Position numbers and translations under genes: made by a program. The notes below the pieces were generated by a model. The model made no database searches, was not told the DNA's origin, and worked only from the letters and a program-made list of their open reading frames with translations. Positions 42,280 to 53,760 of a stretch of 64,000 nt of DNA are shown here, in pieces. The stretch lies in assembly GCA_012934845.2 (NCBI GenBank), contig WNNJ02003258.1:62001-126000 (forward strand), read 5' to 3'. Origin of the DNA: Pomphorhynchus laevis. Lineage: Eukaryota; Acanthocephala; Palaeacanthocephala; Echinorhynchida; Pomphorhynchidae. Each line of letters starts with the position of its first letter. The first letter of the stretch is position 1.

Positions 42280-43500
42280 CACTTTTTGGGAATTTTAGGT
42301 GGACAAAATGTTGTTGATTTAAGACAGGAATTAAATAACGTCATATATCATAATACGCCGTCACTTTGCGATCCATTAAATGTTCTATTTACGAAAGAAG
42401 AACTACATGTGTGCATCAATAAAATAAAGAATAAGAAAGCCGCTGGTCCTGATAAATTATGCATAGAAACTATTAAAGAATCTTTCGATATCATTGCAGA
42501 TTATTGGGTTTTTCTTTTCAACTGATTTCTTAGGTTCTGCACTGTTCCTGAATATTGGAAATTAGGTATTATTAAGTCATTGTATAAAGGAAAGGATGAT
42601 GCTAATAATGTTGATTCTTATCGTGATATTGCTCTTCTTAACCATACCTATAAGCTTTTATCCTTTGCCGTGACTCGTCGCATCATAAAATTCCGCGTAT
42701 ATTTGATTCCACATGAACAATTCGGTTTTCGTACTAACCGCTCAACTTTAAAAATGAAATTATTAGAGAATCTTTCGATATCATTGCAGATTATTGGGCT
42801 TTTCATTGAATATTGTCAGGAATGAAGTACATAAATTATTTTCTGTTAGAAAGCCTTTATATACCATATTCATAGATATTGCTAAGGCTTTTGACTATGT
42901 TAATCGCACATTGCTGCTTTTCAAATTAGTTCATTATTTTCACATAAATGGTGGATTACTACATTTAATAAAGAACATCTTAGAACCAAACTACCGTAAA
43001 GTTTTTGACGGCCTAAATAATTCTGAATATTTCTCATCTACACAGGGTGTCATGCAGGGCAACCCTCTGAGTCCTACTTTATTTGCGTTCTTCGTAGCGG
43101 ATTTACCTCATAAAATTTGTAGTTGTAGAAGCTCGATAATGACGGTAAATATGCGGACGACCTAGCTATGATGTCTACAAGTCTGTACGAATCACAACTA
43201 GCTTTGGATAAATTATCTAAATACTGTATGGACAATTTTTTGAAAATAAATGTGCGCAAATCTAAGGTTGTACAATTTAGGCGTGGAGGGCCATTAAGGC
43301 AGTGGTCCTCAACCCCCGGTGCCGGTCCGGGGGTTGAGGACTCCCAGACCGGCACCGGGGGTCCGGGGTTTTTTCTGATCGAAAGCCTTTATATATCATA
43401 TTCATAGATATTGCTAAAGCTTTTAACTATGTTAATCGCCCACTGCTGCTTTTCAAATTAGTTCATTATTTTCACATAAATGGTGGATTACTTTTGTTAA
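42280..43500 (+). mobile_element. Non-LTR retrotransposon reverse-transcriptase fragment
   Basis: Order: KIKNKKAAGPDKLCIETIKE; NVDSYRDIALLNHTYKLL; EQFGFRTNRST; YTIFIDIAKAFDYVNRTLL (first catalytic Asp); STQGVMQGNPLSPTLFAFFV; and after a frame change MDNFLKINVRKSKVVQFRRG. A stretch near 42470 is repeated near 42767, and 42849-42960 is repeated at 43381-43500. A hAT-derived hairpin interrupts it at 43300. The subgroup (I/jockey or RTE) is not settled. Confidence 0.8.
43300..43376. mobile_element. hAT-type terminal remnant forming a GC-rich hairpin
   Basis: It starts CAGTGGTCCTCAACC, the familiar hAT end. A 15-bp perfect hairpin (43305-43319 with 43327-43341) is followed by ACCGGCACCGGGGG, complementary to CCCCCGGTGCCGGT at the start, so two alternative folds exist. 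It is much richer in GC than its surroundings and inserted in a LINE fragment. Confidence 0.7.
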
Positions 43501-43517
43501 TGAAGAACATACATTCC

Positions 43518-43760
43518 TCGACCCATCTATGTTGGGTCGAGGAATTAGGGGTCAAAACCTTATATTTCATAGTCAATTCATAAAAATGACTTTTATTTTA
43601 AATTTCATTTTTTCATTTAAACTTGATTTGAATTATAAAAAATCTTAAAACAATTATTTATTTTATTATTTAATTATTAAATTTTGATTTATCATTATTA
43701 TGTTTTGTTTATTTTATAATTATATTAAATACGTAGACTCAGTTAGCTGATTTGATTGGT
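43518..43760 (+). mobile_element. Naiad 3' tail, truncated
   Basis: TCTATGTTGGGTCGAGGAAT, TAGGGGTC and the complete AT-rich terminal block ending GTAGACTCAGTTAGCTGA. The middle of the structured region is deleted. Confidence 0.85.
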
Positions 43761-43799
43761 TACCATTGTAAAATGAATGATGGCAAGCAGATTAGTACC

Positions 43800-44245
43800 T
43801 CTTAAATCAACACAATAATATAAAGAATAAATTTAAACTCTTAAGTGGCAAATTTTTATGGATAATAAATAATATACTTTGTATTAGAATAAGATACTAG
43901 ATAGTTATTTCAGGGGAAATACATCATTAGCATGTATTTGGCCCCGCTGCCATGTTGGGTAGAGGAGTTAGGGGCTGAAACCTGATAGCATAGCAGTTCC
44001 TCCTGATGACCTCTAATTCTTATTCTGATACAACGTCTGTTATTTATTAGTCAATTCATAAAAATGACGTTTATTTTAAATTTTATTTTTTATTTTATTT
44101 TTTTAACTTGATTTAAATTATAGAAAATCTGAAAACAATTATTAATTTTATTATTTAATTATTAAATTTTTATTTAGCATTATTATGTTTTGTTTATTTT
44201 ATAATTATATTAAATACGTAGACTCAGTTAGCTGATTTGATTGGT
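43800..44245 (+). mobile_element. Naiad 3' end, 5'-truncated
   Basis: It begins in the last codons of the ORF (AAATCAACACAATAATATAA, then GGCAAATTTTTATGG) and continues through the entire structured 3' region and terminal block to TCAGTTAGCTGATTTGATTG. Well preserved. Confidence 0.9.
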
Positions 44246-44329
44246 TATTATAATTCCTACAATATAAAACATAATCACAATCCGAGCAAGACAAAGCTAT
44301 AAGTATCGATCAACTTATTACAATCCAGG

Positions 44330-46790
44330 TTCAAAACTCCGTAATACAAAACTCAAACATACAAAACTCCATCATCGAAGGATATAAGTGCTCTGATTAT
44401 TATGCCCAGAAAGAAACCTGCCGAGGTGCCTAGATGCTGCACGTGTAATGGCCAAGCAGCACGTTGCAAAGCTTGTAAGTGAGCAAAGTCTGCTTGCTTT
44501 TGGACAAATTTGAAGGCCACGATTATGTTGATTACCTTTCCACATCGGTTATTTGATCTTCCCGAAAGTTTCTTTCTACAAACAACGGCTGTTTGGAGGT
44601 GATCGAATAAACAAGGAGCGGGAATTATGGAAAAGCTATGCGACGTCTTTCACAGAGTAATATCTGTGAGTACTGAAATTCAACGCGTTCGCAATTGGTC
44701 GTGTTACACCCTGAGAATGATGATCTCCAATCTTCATGCCCTCCATATTTAGGTTTACCTTTGTCCGTCGATTCAGAAATCATTGAGTCCGCTATTTTAT
44801 CATTTCCATCTTCTTCATCCCCTAAACGCCTAAGACTAAGAGCGGAACACCTTCGTGACATGTTGTCAGCTGATCACGGGACACTTCACGGCACATTACG
44901 TCACTAGTCAATTCCCTGATTGCGGGCTTACTTCCGATCAAACTGGTTCCCTTTGTAGCCGGAGCTATTCTTCTAGCCTTAAATAAGCCTGATGAAGGAC
45001 TCCACCCCATTGCAATCGGGGAGGCATTACGCCGCTTATGTGCGAAATGCATTTGTCGAAAGCTTCGGTCGCAGTTCGCGGATCACTCCAACCTCATCAG
45101 CTGGGTGTCGCCACTCCAAACGGTATAAAGCAGATAATTCATCGTTCCGTCGACTGCATCATCTTTACGAGCAGGATGACGAATGGGTTTGGGTAAAGAT
45201 TTACATTACCAATGCCTTCAACACACTTAGTCGCAGATCCTTTATCGATGCAGTTAGAAAAGAGTTTCCAGAAATAAGTACATGGATTTCCTGGTGTTAC
45301 GGAGCTTGTTCGAACCGACGATTAGGAAGCACAGAGCCCCTTCAGTCTTTGAGAGGAGTGTAGCAAGGAGATCCTATCGGTCCTGTTTTGTTTTGCCTGG
45401 CACTGAAACCGATTATCGCCCTAATCACAGGAATCGAAGGATTAGGCTTTAACAAATAGTACTTCGATAACGGCATTATGGGCGGTACGCCAGAGGCTGT
45501 TGGCAAGGCCCTATCTCTTCTCTCTTCTGAATTTCCAGCAATTGGGATGTCGTTAAACTGGAAAAAGACAAAGTTAGTTGGGAAGACTAACATTGTTGAG
45601 TCGATAAAGACGAGTTACCCATCGATTATTTTGGTTAATCTAACAAACAACTTTACCATCATGGGAAGCCCTATAGGTTCCCAGGAACACTGCTTGTCAC
45701 ACCTCATCAATACGGTACTTTCATCACGGCAACGGGATTTTGATAAGCTCGAAAAGCTACCAGACGCACAGGTTGCATTCATCCTGCTACGCAGTTGCGC
45801 ATCAGCTGCACGAGTTAACCATTTGATGCGCACGGTTGTTCCTGCTTTTGCCGAAATTTTTTCCGGAGGTTCGACAAGATGATCTTAGATTGCTTCAACA
45901 ATATAACTTCCATTCATTTGGATAAGCGGATATGGTCACAAGCTTGCCTACCACTGACGATAGGGGTTTGGGTCTTCAATGCTGTGTCCAACACCACTCG
46001 TCAGCGATATTTCTTTCAAGCGTAAGCATTGTCTCTAAACAGTCGAACATAGACCCATACACTTTGCCCGGTAATGAAGTCATAATTTCGAACATCCTGC
46101 AGTTTGACCGAGAACACCAATCGAAACAACGGGGTTTATCACATTGCATCCACGAGGCGTCGCGTCAAAGGCTTTTGGAAAGTGTCGATTGCTCCAATGC
46201 ATCTAGATTATTGGCAGTTTCATGTCCGCACGCGTGCGTTTGGCTGCAAGCCGTCCCAAACAAAGCTACGCACATGAATCTTGCACCGAACGAATTTGTT
46301 GTGCTTCTTCGTCTGTGGTTAGGAATGCTGCTCTGTAATAGTGAATACAGGTGCAGACGCTGTTTTAGAATGGCAGACAAGTTTGGTTTTCACGCCTTAA
46401 CTTGTCAGTTCTGTGGTTATCCAGGCATTCATCATGATGGATTGCGAGACACAAAATTTCAGGCGGCAGTTTCTGCAGGGCTGAGATTTGCAAAGGAAGT
46501 ACCGAATCTAGTACGCAACTTACGAGAGTGACTGACCGTTATTTTGATCTATGAAGATATCCCGGTTGCAGTCGATTTTGCTGTTACGAACCCTCAACAA
46601 AATGCCTACGTTTCCATGGCCGCCAAGATCCCTGGATACGCAGCAAACAAATATGCCGCATGTATCAAGGATCGAAAATACAAACAGAAAATGGAGCCGA
46701 GTGGGTACAGATTCACAGCCGCAGTTACTGAAATCTATGGAGGCTGGAACTCTTAAGGCGAAAAATTGATTAGATTCATAGCCCGGTCAA
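44330..46790 (+). mobile_element. RLE-type LINE, right-arm copy
   Basis: The start at about 44404 encodes MPRKKPAEVPRCCTCNGQAA, then RCKACK, a Cys-rich N-terminus. Pieces before and at the palm follow: ESAILSFPSSSSPKRLRLRA, KIYITNAFNTLSRRSF, GGTPEAVGKALSLLSSEF, LPDAQVAFILLRSCASA, RLWLGMLLCNSEYRCRRCFR, FHALTCQFCGYPGIHHD and DLPVAVDFAVTNPQQNAYVS-like sequence near 46560. Several frame breaks. The inner end of the inverted repeat (45413) falls inside this element, and the element continues past it, so the left-arm copy is the truncated one. Confidence 0.8.
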
Positions 46791-47605
46791 TGTCATGGCG
46801 AAACCGTATCCCATATAAGTATCTGCATTAGATATGTTATATATCAATGCAGATATTATCCCATATCTGCATTGTAGATATTGCTTTATTTAACTGAAAT
46901 CGTTGCTAAACACAATTACATTTACATTATAAATAATTATATATAATAATATAATAATTTATTATATTATATAATAAATTTAATTATATTAATATGATAT
47001 TCATGTTGTTTAAATAACCCATCAAGTAAATAATGCATTACCAGAATAAAACTTTTAAATTTCTTATCCATTTAAATTTATTTTACATTAAAATGTTTAT
47101 TGCATATTTACTATTTGTTTTTTAAAGTAGATATATTAACATTATAAATATTAAATATTAAAATATTTAGACCGTTGAATGTAAGATAATCGCAAAGATA
47201 ATTTTAGATATTTTTTGTTTCTACGAAAAATATAACAGAAAACGATTAAACGATAGATTATTAGTAAATTATTCTACAAATTATTACTAATTTGTATGGT
47301 AATTTGTTACTAATTGTTGGTTAAATTTTCAAATGAGTTGCTTTTACGTAAAACGAATTTTCTAAATTCTTTCAGGAGATATAAATAACTATTTTTTGAA
47401 TTTTGGTTTAGGATCCAAAATTTATTGATCCTATTCCAAATTCCCATAACTAAAAATGGATCAATATCAGTTATTATTAATAAATGACTACATCTCATAT
47501 AAAATTGTAGAAAACTATTCAGCTATATTATTTCAAATAGATAATTAACAACATTTATAAATTAGAAAATTTAAAACCATACTAATAAAGATATTATTTA
47601 CTTAC

Positions 47606-48429
47606 CTTAATGCGCTTATGTTTGTTGTAATTTATCCATTTTAATATTGACTCAAATACACATTCTTCTTTATGAACGTTTAATTCATCGCATACCAATA
47701 GAGAAAATAATTGTCGTTTTTTCAATTTTTCGAACTCATCACTAGTCAATACTATCTGTTCAAAGTTAACCCTGCATTTCATGGTTAAAAAACAGTTTAT
47801 TTAAAAATTAATGCCTGTCGATTTACATAATATAATCAAAGCATTGTTTCCTCAAGTCCATAATATTATATTCGATAGCTAAATTCCAGATGCCGATAAC
47901 GTTGCTGATTGATAAAAATTCAATCATGATAGAAACACATTGCTGACAAAGACCGCTTATCTAAATGTATATTGTACATTTTTGACTATAATGTCTAAAT
48001 AGACCAATATAAGAATAATGTGATCGATATATTATATATAAATATATTATATAAAATATATTATATTATGAATAGTATTATTAAGCCCACTATACCTCGT
48101 GGTTTGGATCAAAACTGAAAAAGAATAAAAATACAACAATTTGCAATAATTTTGTATGTTCTCCAATCGTAAGCGCAGCATTCCGTTTGACCATAATGTT
48201 TAACAAACAATTATTTAATTCTGCAGTAATGTGAAGCATCGACGGTGTCCAAAGCATATACTAATCTAACCTATCTACACAACTCAAGGGACGTTTACGA
48301 GATATGGACAAATAAATATGTGAGGTAAGGATACGCAGCTACGATCACAGTACTTACAAACACAGTTCGGGCCTTTAAAATGGCAGGATAACTTAAGTTT
48401 TCATATATTATCATGGTATCCATTAACAT
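47606..48429 (-). pseudogene. Duplicated first four exons of the KLHL10-like gene
   Basis: Inverted copies of exons 1-4 at about 48358-48429, 48135-48260, 47827-47960 and 47606-47771, with splice sites kept. The BACK exon translation is identical to that at 3038-3203. No exon 5 or kelch exons follow on this strand within reach; the copy runs into the 3' end of a LINE. It is a partial gene duplicate that could make an antisense or truncated BTB-BACK product. Confidence 0.85.
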
Positions 48430-49752
48430 ACGCCCTCCATATTAATCGCCGTTTAATAGCTCTTGCGTTCATCCATTTAGAATGTGTATAAACCTGCATC
48501 AGAAAATATTAAGGATCTACCCGTGATAGTTTTTCCTGAAAACTGTAGTTATTTTTTAAAAGTTCGTCACTCTTAGGAAATCTTAAAGAATTTTTAAGCT
48601 GCATACTGCATAAATTTACTTTCGATATGGCTGCGACTACCGTGAATGACGTCTTTACATAAATGCAAGGATACACTTATATATATTATATAAAATCTTA
48701 TATTACAATTATAAGATTATTAATTATTAATTTTTAATTAATTATTAATTATAAATTATTTATAATTATTTATTTTATAATTATTTAAATGTTATTTAGA
48801 ATTATTTTTAATTTATAAGTAATATAAAATACTTGGATTCAGTTAGCTGATCTGATTATATATCGATGCGATATTTTATTGTGTTGTATTATTTTATCAA
48901 ACAAAATAAGCATTTTCAAAATTTCTCAGCAAGTAAAAGTTTAAAAATTTTCTTTCAAGTTGAAAACTTTTTAGCTTTCACAAGCTGAGAATGGCTTTTA
49001 ATTTTAACAATGCTTCTACTACCCAGCTGGTTTCCTTCCGATTAATGAATTTTAAACAAAATAAGTCAATTCATAAAAATGACATTTTTAGTCAATTCAT
49101 AAAAATGACGTTTATTTTAAATTTTATTTTTTATTTTATTTTATTTTTTAACTTGATTTAAATTAGAAAATCTAAAAACAATTTTTAATTTTATTATTTA
49201 ATTATTAAATTTTGATTTAGCATTATTATGTTTTGTTTATTTTATAATTATATTAAATACGTAGACTCAGTTAGCTGATTTAATTTGTTCTACTGACATG
49301 TTATTATTGACCTGTGGACTTTGTTTTCCCGGTAATATGACCTCTGTTAGAAATACTGAAACTATGTATTATTGGTTACGACTTTACTATTATTTTTTCT
49401 TATTTTCAAACAAGCATGAATTATTAATTCTTAAAAAGGGAGAAGTTTGCATCCCAAGGTGTTTACACTTTAAAATGTAAACTGCTTCACGTGATCACGT
49501 TTAAGAGACCATGTAATGGCCAATAGCTAGGTCGCGTAGCGCGTGGAGTGAAGGTGGTAGATCTTTATAGATCTTGTTCCAGCCTGCAACCGCCTTAAGC
49601 AGGGCAGCCCCCTGTCAGATGCTGCTGGATGGCCCGTTGTAAGTTTAGTCTGAGTCAACTAAACTAGGTGGCGACACCGAAAAAGCAACGTTAAAAATTA
49701 TGACTTAAAAGTTACATGTACTCAACCATATTGGAAAAATACGTAAGTACTA

Positions 49753-52230
49753 ATGATTTCAATTTTAACTAGGTTTAGGCAACACATATATAATATACAG
49801 CATAATAGTCAAACTATATTTCATAAACATATGAGATTAATAGGACATGATATTAAAAACTGTAAATTATTTATTTTAGAACATATTATCGAAGAAAACA
49901 TTTCAATATTAAATCAAAAACTATTAGAAAAAGAAGATTTTTGGATTAAAACGCTTAATTCCATGTACCCATTTGGATTGAATGACGTGGTACAAGGAAT
50001 TGGCAGAAGTAGTATAATACATAATAAACAACTATATTATAATAATCCGGTTAAACGCAAACCAAGAAGTCATGGTGATAAAATGAATAGGAAAAATAGA
50101 GTTAAAAATATTAAAAAAGATATGTATATAAATGAACAATTAGAAATATTAAAACAACTTTTAAGTGATAATAAGCTAAAAGATCTTTATGTAAATATAA
50201 GAAGTTTTTCTAAAGATATCATATGTTCAATAAATCAAAAATTAATTAACGACTATGATAGGCTAAGTTGTATAATAGACAGTTATTGTAATACAAAATA
50301 CTATAATCGTACAATAAATGTAAATAATAACAATAGAAAATATACATTAACCATAAACTTCATTAATAAATGTATAGATAACATAAATATAGCCGGACTT
50401 TTAAATAATTCTAAAGGTAAAGAAATAATAGGGTCAGATTTAAGTAAATATATTCCTAAAATAAGGTATAAACTCCTACCACCATTAGGACGAAAAATTT
50501 GTAATTATAATAAAGAATTAAAATCAATATGTAACGATAATATTAGAAACATAATGGAAACAGAATGCAATTGTAAAAGTCTTAGTTTTGATAAAATAAA
50601 TGAACATATATGTACCCATAATCTAGAATTAATTGAAAATTGTGAATTAAGAAAGCTGCTATTAAAAGGGTATAAATATAGATTAAATAATAACAACGAC
50701 AAAAATAAAATTTACAATTCGTTATATAATAACTTAAATGATTACTTTAGTAAGCTGATTAATAGTGAAAGCTCGAATATATCTAAGATTAACATTTGGA
50801 AAGATTATATATTTGATAAAATTAAAAATAAAATGAAAATAACAAACAATTATAAAAGGAAAGATAAAATTAATAAAGATATGTATAAAGAACTTACTAA
50901 ATTAAAGGATAACTATATAATAACAACTATTGATAAAGCTAGTAATAACTTTGTCTTCATATGCAAAAAGCTTTATTATGATATACTAATGAAAGAGGTT
51001 AATTCTAATGATTTAAATGTAAATCCAACATATGAACGTAGTGAGTTGAGTTTAGAAACAATTATTACAAGTCACTGTTCTATAATGGATAAAAAGGGTA
51101 TAAAGGTTGAATTAGATAATAAAACTATACCTATATTATATTGGAATCCAAAATTACATAAAAATCCAATAAAACCTAGGTTCATATGTAGTGCGTTTAA
51201 ATGTACATTAAAACCACTTTCTGTCTATATGAATAAAATACTTAAAGTAATTAAAGCACATTTTAAAAAATATTGCAAGGTAATCGAAATTAATACTGGT
51301 ATAAAACACTATTTCAGTATTAATTCTACAAAAGAATTTTTAGAACAGACAAAAGGAATAAATTTTCAAAATATAAATACATACGATTTTAGTACGCTTT
51401 ATACAAATCTAGATTTAGTAGATATTAAAGAAGCGTTAGTAAAATTAATTAACCTTATATTCGGAAAAAGATATACATATATATGTTATAATAATTATAA
51501 CGCCTATCTAACAAAAATTAAACCATCAAATAAATATAAATATATGGATAAAATTGAATTAATAGAATCCTTAAATATTTTGATAAATCAAAATTATTTA
51601 AAAGTAGGGACATCTATATTTAGACAAGTAAAAGGTGTTCCAATGGGTGGTAATAGTAGCCCAATTATAGCTGACTTGTTTTTAAGCTTTATAGAATATG
51701 AATTTGTTCATAACTGTGTAAAAACTAAATCTAAACAATATAAATATATGAAATATATGTTTCGATACATTGATGATATATGTGTATTTAATTCTAATAA
51801 TTTTTATTCAATTAGTGAGCACATTTATCCAGAAAGCCTTATTCTTAACAAAACCAATATTAATGATAAAGAAGGTGTATATCTAGATATGAACATTAAA
51901 TTAACATTAACTAAAACTACTATTAATTTATATCGTAAAGATGACATATTTAAATTTACAAGAAACATATTTTTGCATGAGCATTCATGCATACCATATA
52001 ATATAAAATATAATACATTAAATAATGAAATTTTAAGAATTGCAACAATATGTAATGATATTGGCTTTCTTCAAAATCATTTAAATAATTTAATAGATAC
52101 ATATTTTAAACTAGGTTACTATAAAAATAACATCAAGCAGAAAATAGTAAAATATATAAATCAACACAATAATATAAAGAATAAATTTAAACTCTTAAGT
52201 GGCAAATTTTTATGGATGGATAATAAATAA
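49753..52230 (+). CDS. Naiad reverse transcriptase, endonuclease domain reduced
   Basis: 825 residues. Residues 5-85 keep the second half of a GIY-YIG domain (TRFRQHIYNIQHNSQTIFHK, EDFWIKTLNSMYPFGLN), but the GIY and YIG strands seen in the copy at 27.4 kb are absent. A basic linker (NPVKRKPRSHGDK) and a CCHH-type finger follow at about residue 271 (TECNC...HICTH). The reverse transcriptase shows TTIDKASNNFVFICKK, LYWNPKLHKNP, YDFSTLYTNLD (first Asp, about 543), GVPMGGNSSPIIADLF (about 628), FRYIDDICVF (about 671) and YLDMNIKL, then the thumb. All three palm Asp residues are present. This order (endonuclease, then RT) defines Naiad/Chlamys elements. The reduced endonuclease would have to be bypassed or supplied in trans. 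Confidence 0.92.
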   Translation: MISILTRFRQHIYNIQHNSQTIFHKHMRLIGHDIKNCKLFILEHIIEENISILNQKLLEKEDFWIKTLNSMYPFGLNDVVQGIGRSSIIHNKQLYYNNPVKRKPRSHGDKMNRKNRVKNIKKDMYINEQLEILKQLLSDNKLKDLYVNIRSFSKDIICSINQKLINDYDRLSCIIDSYCNTKYYNRTINVNNNNRKYTLTINFINKCIDNINIAGLLNNSKGKEIIGSDLSKYIPKIRYKLLPPLGRKICNYNKELKSICNDNIRNIMETECNCKSLSFDKINEHICTHNLELIENCELRKLLLKGYKYRLNNNNDKNKIYNSLYNNLNDYFSKLINSESSNISKINIWKDYIFDKIKNKMKITNNYKRKDKINKDMYKELTKLKDNYIITTIDKASNNFVFICKKLYYDILMKEVNSNDLNVNPTYERSELSLETIITSHCSIMDKKGIKVELDNKTIPILYWNPKLHKNPIKPRFICSAFKCTLKPLSVYMNKILKVIKAHFKKYCKVIEINTGIKHYFSINSTKEFLEQTKGINFQNINTYDFSTLYTNLDLVDIKEALVKLINLIFGKRYTYICYNNYNAYLTKIKPSNKYKYMDKIELIESLNILINQNYLKVGTSIFRQVKGVPMGGNSSPIIADLFLSFIEYEFVHNCVKTKSKQYKYMKYMFRYIDDICVFNSNNFYSISEHIYPESLILNKTNINDKEGVYLDMNIKLTLTKTTINLYRKDDIFKFTRNIFLHEHSCIPYNIKYNTLNNEILRIATICNDIGFLQNHLNNLIDTYFKLGYYKNNIKQKIVKYINQHNNIKNKFKLLSGKFLWMDNK

Positions 52231-52243
52231 TATACTTTGCATT

Positions 52244-52384
52244 AGAATAAGATACTAGATAGTTATTTCAGAGGAAATACATCATTAGCATGTATTTGGC
52301 CCCGCTGCTATGTTGGGTAGAGGAGTTAGGGGCCGAAACCTGATAGCATAGCAGTTCCTCCTGATGACCTCTAATTCTTATTCT
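52244..52384 (+). ncRNA. Conserved structured 3' region of Naiad
   Basis: Nested complementary blocks: AGAATAAG (52244-52251) with CTTATTCT (52377-52384); AGAGG (52270-52274) with CCTCT (52368-52372); hairpin AAATACAT/ATGTATTT (52275-52297); GGCCCC (52298-52303) with GGGGCC (52329-52334); and CTGCTATG (52305-52312) with CATAGCAG (52347-52354), which crosses the previous stem and makes a pseudoknot. GAAAC follows the GGGGCC arm. The same blocks recur in tails at 6.5, 8.6, 17.5, 22.3 and 43.9 kb. Probable role: recognition by the reverse transcriptase (inferred). Confidence 0.7.
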
Positions 52385-52606
52385 GATACAACGTCTGTTA
52401 TTTATTAGTCAATTCATAAAAATGACGTTTATTTTAAATTTTATTTTTTATTTTATTTTATTTTTTAACTTGATTTAAATTATAGAAAATCTAAAAACAA
52501 TTTTTAATTTTATTATTTAATTATTAAATTTTGATTTAGCATTATTATGTTTTGTTTATTTTATAATTATATTAAATACGTAGACTCAGTTAGCTGATTT
52601 AAAATA

Positions 52607-53100
52607 AAATAGGATTTTTGACTAATTCTAAAATTAGAATTTAATAAATAAGATTAAAAACGACATATTTTCTTAAAAAGTTAAATTACTAAATTAGATA
52701 AATAAATAATTGAAGATATTTAAAATTTAAAAAAATTCAATTTAAAAATAAAATATATAAGATTAAATAAGATAACGAAAAGACATTGCATCTTTAAGAT
52801 CTAATGTAAAACATTTCTTTTGCACTATACATAAATCCGATCTAGAAATATGACATGCACAATAAACTTAGAACTTACAACTACTACTGTAGAACTAGAT
52901 TATTGCGAGATTTCTGATAATCCATCTGACCTTCTTACTGGCCACAGGCATTGGCCTGAGTAATCCATTATCAGCTATTACTTGATATCTAATAAGGAAC
53001 ATACAGGGGTATGTACCTTATATCTGAAAACGTTCGAAAGTAATATTGAGGTCCAAAAATAATAAGTCGGTACCAGTAAACTAATATTCACCAAAATCCT
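52607..53100. other. No gene seen (inverted-repeat arm)
   Basis: AT-rich partner of about 1250-1745; no coding frame recognised. Confidence 0.55.
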
Positions 53101-53760
53101 TACTTTCCTCAATCATTATGTTTTTAGAGAAATGCCTAAGAATAACAGTTTGACTTATTTAAATCCTTATCAATTTGCCTTTTGCTCAGGTGGTTTCCCT
53201 ACAAAGGCCATGATAACAATCAACAAATTTATACTTATGAGTATTGACTCGCCAATTTCCGTATGTTCAATGCATTCTAGCAGATCGCTCTAAAACATTT
53301 GACACAGTTAGACGAAGATTACTATTTCAAAAATCACAAAAACGATTTTCTCTGGCTGGCATCTTATGTTATTGACCTCATACTTTTGTGATCAAAAACC
53401 TTTTATTTACCATGATCTATTTGAATCATCGCGCGTGATCAATACTTAGGATCTTCACAAGGCAGCCTTTTATAACCTTTATTGTTTGCAATGCTTGTAC
53501 ATGACTTTAAAGTTTGCTGTGATTCCAGCGTATGCCTAAAATACGCTGATGGCATAACTATTATAAACGTCGCAATAAATATATTGCATCATACGACGCA
53601 GTTAGTTAGAAAGTATATAATCTTCTCGCACAAACAGGTTTCAACAGATTTCGATTAAATCTTATTAAATCTAAGATCATCCACTTGCTCTTAAATCAGT
53701 TAAGTAATTAATCCGAAGGCTAGTTCTGGACTAGAACGAGTCAATATCGACATCTAAGGT
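53100..53760 (+). mobile_element. CR1/jockey-like LINE reverse-transcriptase fragment (right-arm copy)
   Basis: Reads NPYQFAFCSGGFPTKA, KTFDTVRRRLLFQK, SQGSLL, PLLFAMLVHDFKVCC and KYADGITI in more than one frame. It is the partner of 620-1245, without the extra hairpins found there. Confidence 0.65.

Larger units (their letters stand above)
49064..52600 (+). mobile_element. Naiad-type Penelope-like element with pseudo-LTRs
   Basis: 3.54 kb, inserted in the right arm; the left arm has the empty site at about 1745-1755. The flanking duplication is about AAAATA (49058-49063 and 52601-52606). Direct repeats of about 192 bp (49090-49281 and 52407-52600), plus a short extra piece (49064-49083), form the pseudo-LTRs typical of Penelope-like elements. 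A leader of about 470 bp precedes the ORF 49753-52230. After the ORF lies a strongly structured block (52244-52384) and the terminal AT-rich segment ending CAGTTAGCTGATTT. The best copy in the window. Confidence 0.93.

Noticed and set aside
49500-49640. tRNA-like promoter or ribozyme in the Naiad leader
   Set aside because: Short hairpins (AGATCT, GGTG/CACC) exist before GAAA, but no A/B boxes and no CTGATGA were found.
52329-52370. Hammerhead ribozyme in the Naiad 3' region (GAAAC followed by CTGATGA)
   Set aside because: The boxes are in the wrong order for the 25-base spacing; no room for stems I and III, and no cleavage triplet. A pseudoknot explains the conservation better.
49064-52600. 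LTR retrotransposon because of the direct terminal repeats
   Set aside because: The reverse transcriptase is Penelope-like, no gag, protease or integrase is present, and short pseudo-LTRs are normal for Penelope-like elements.
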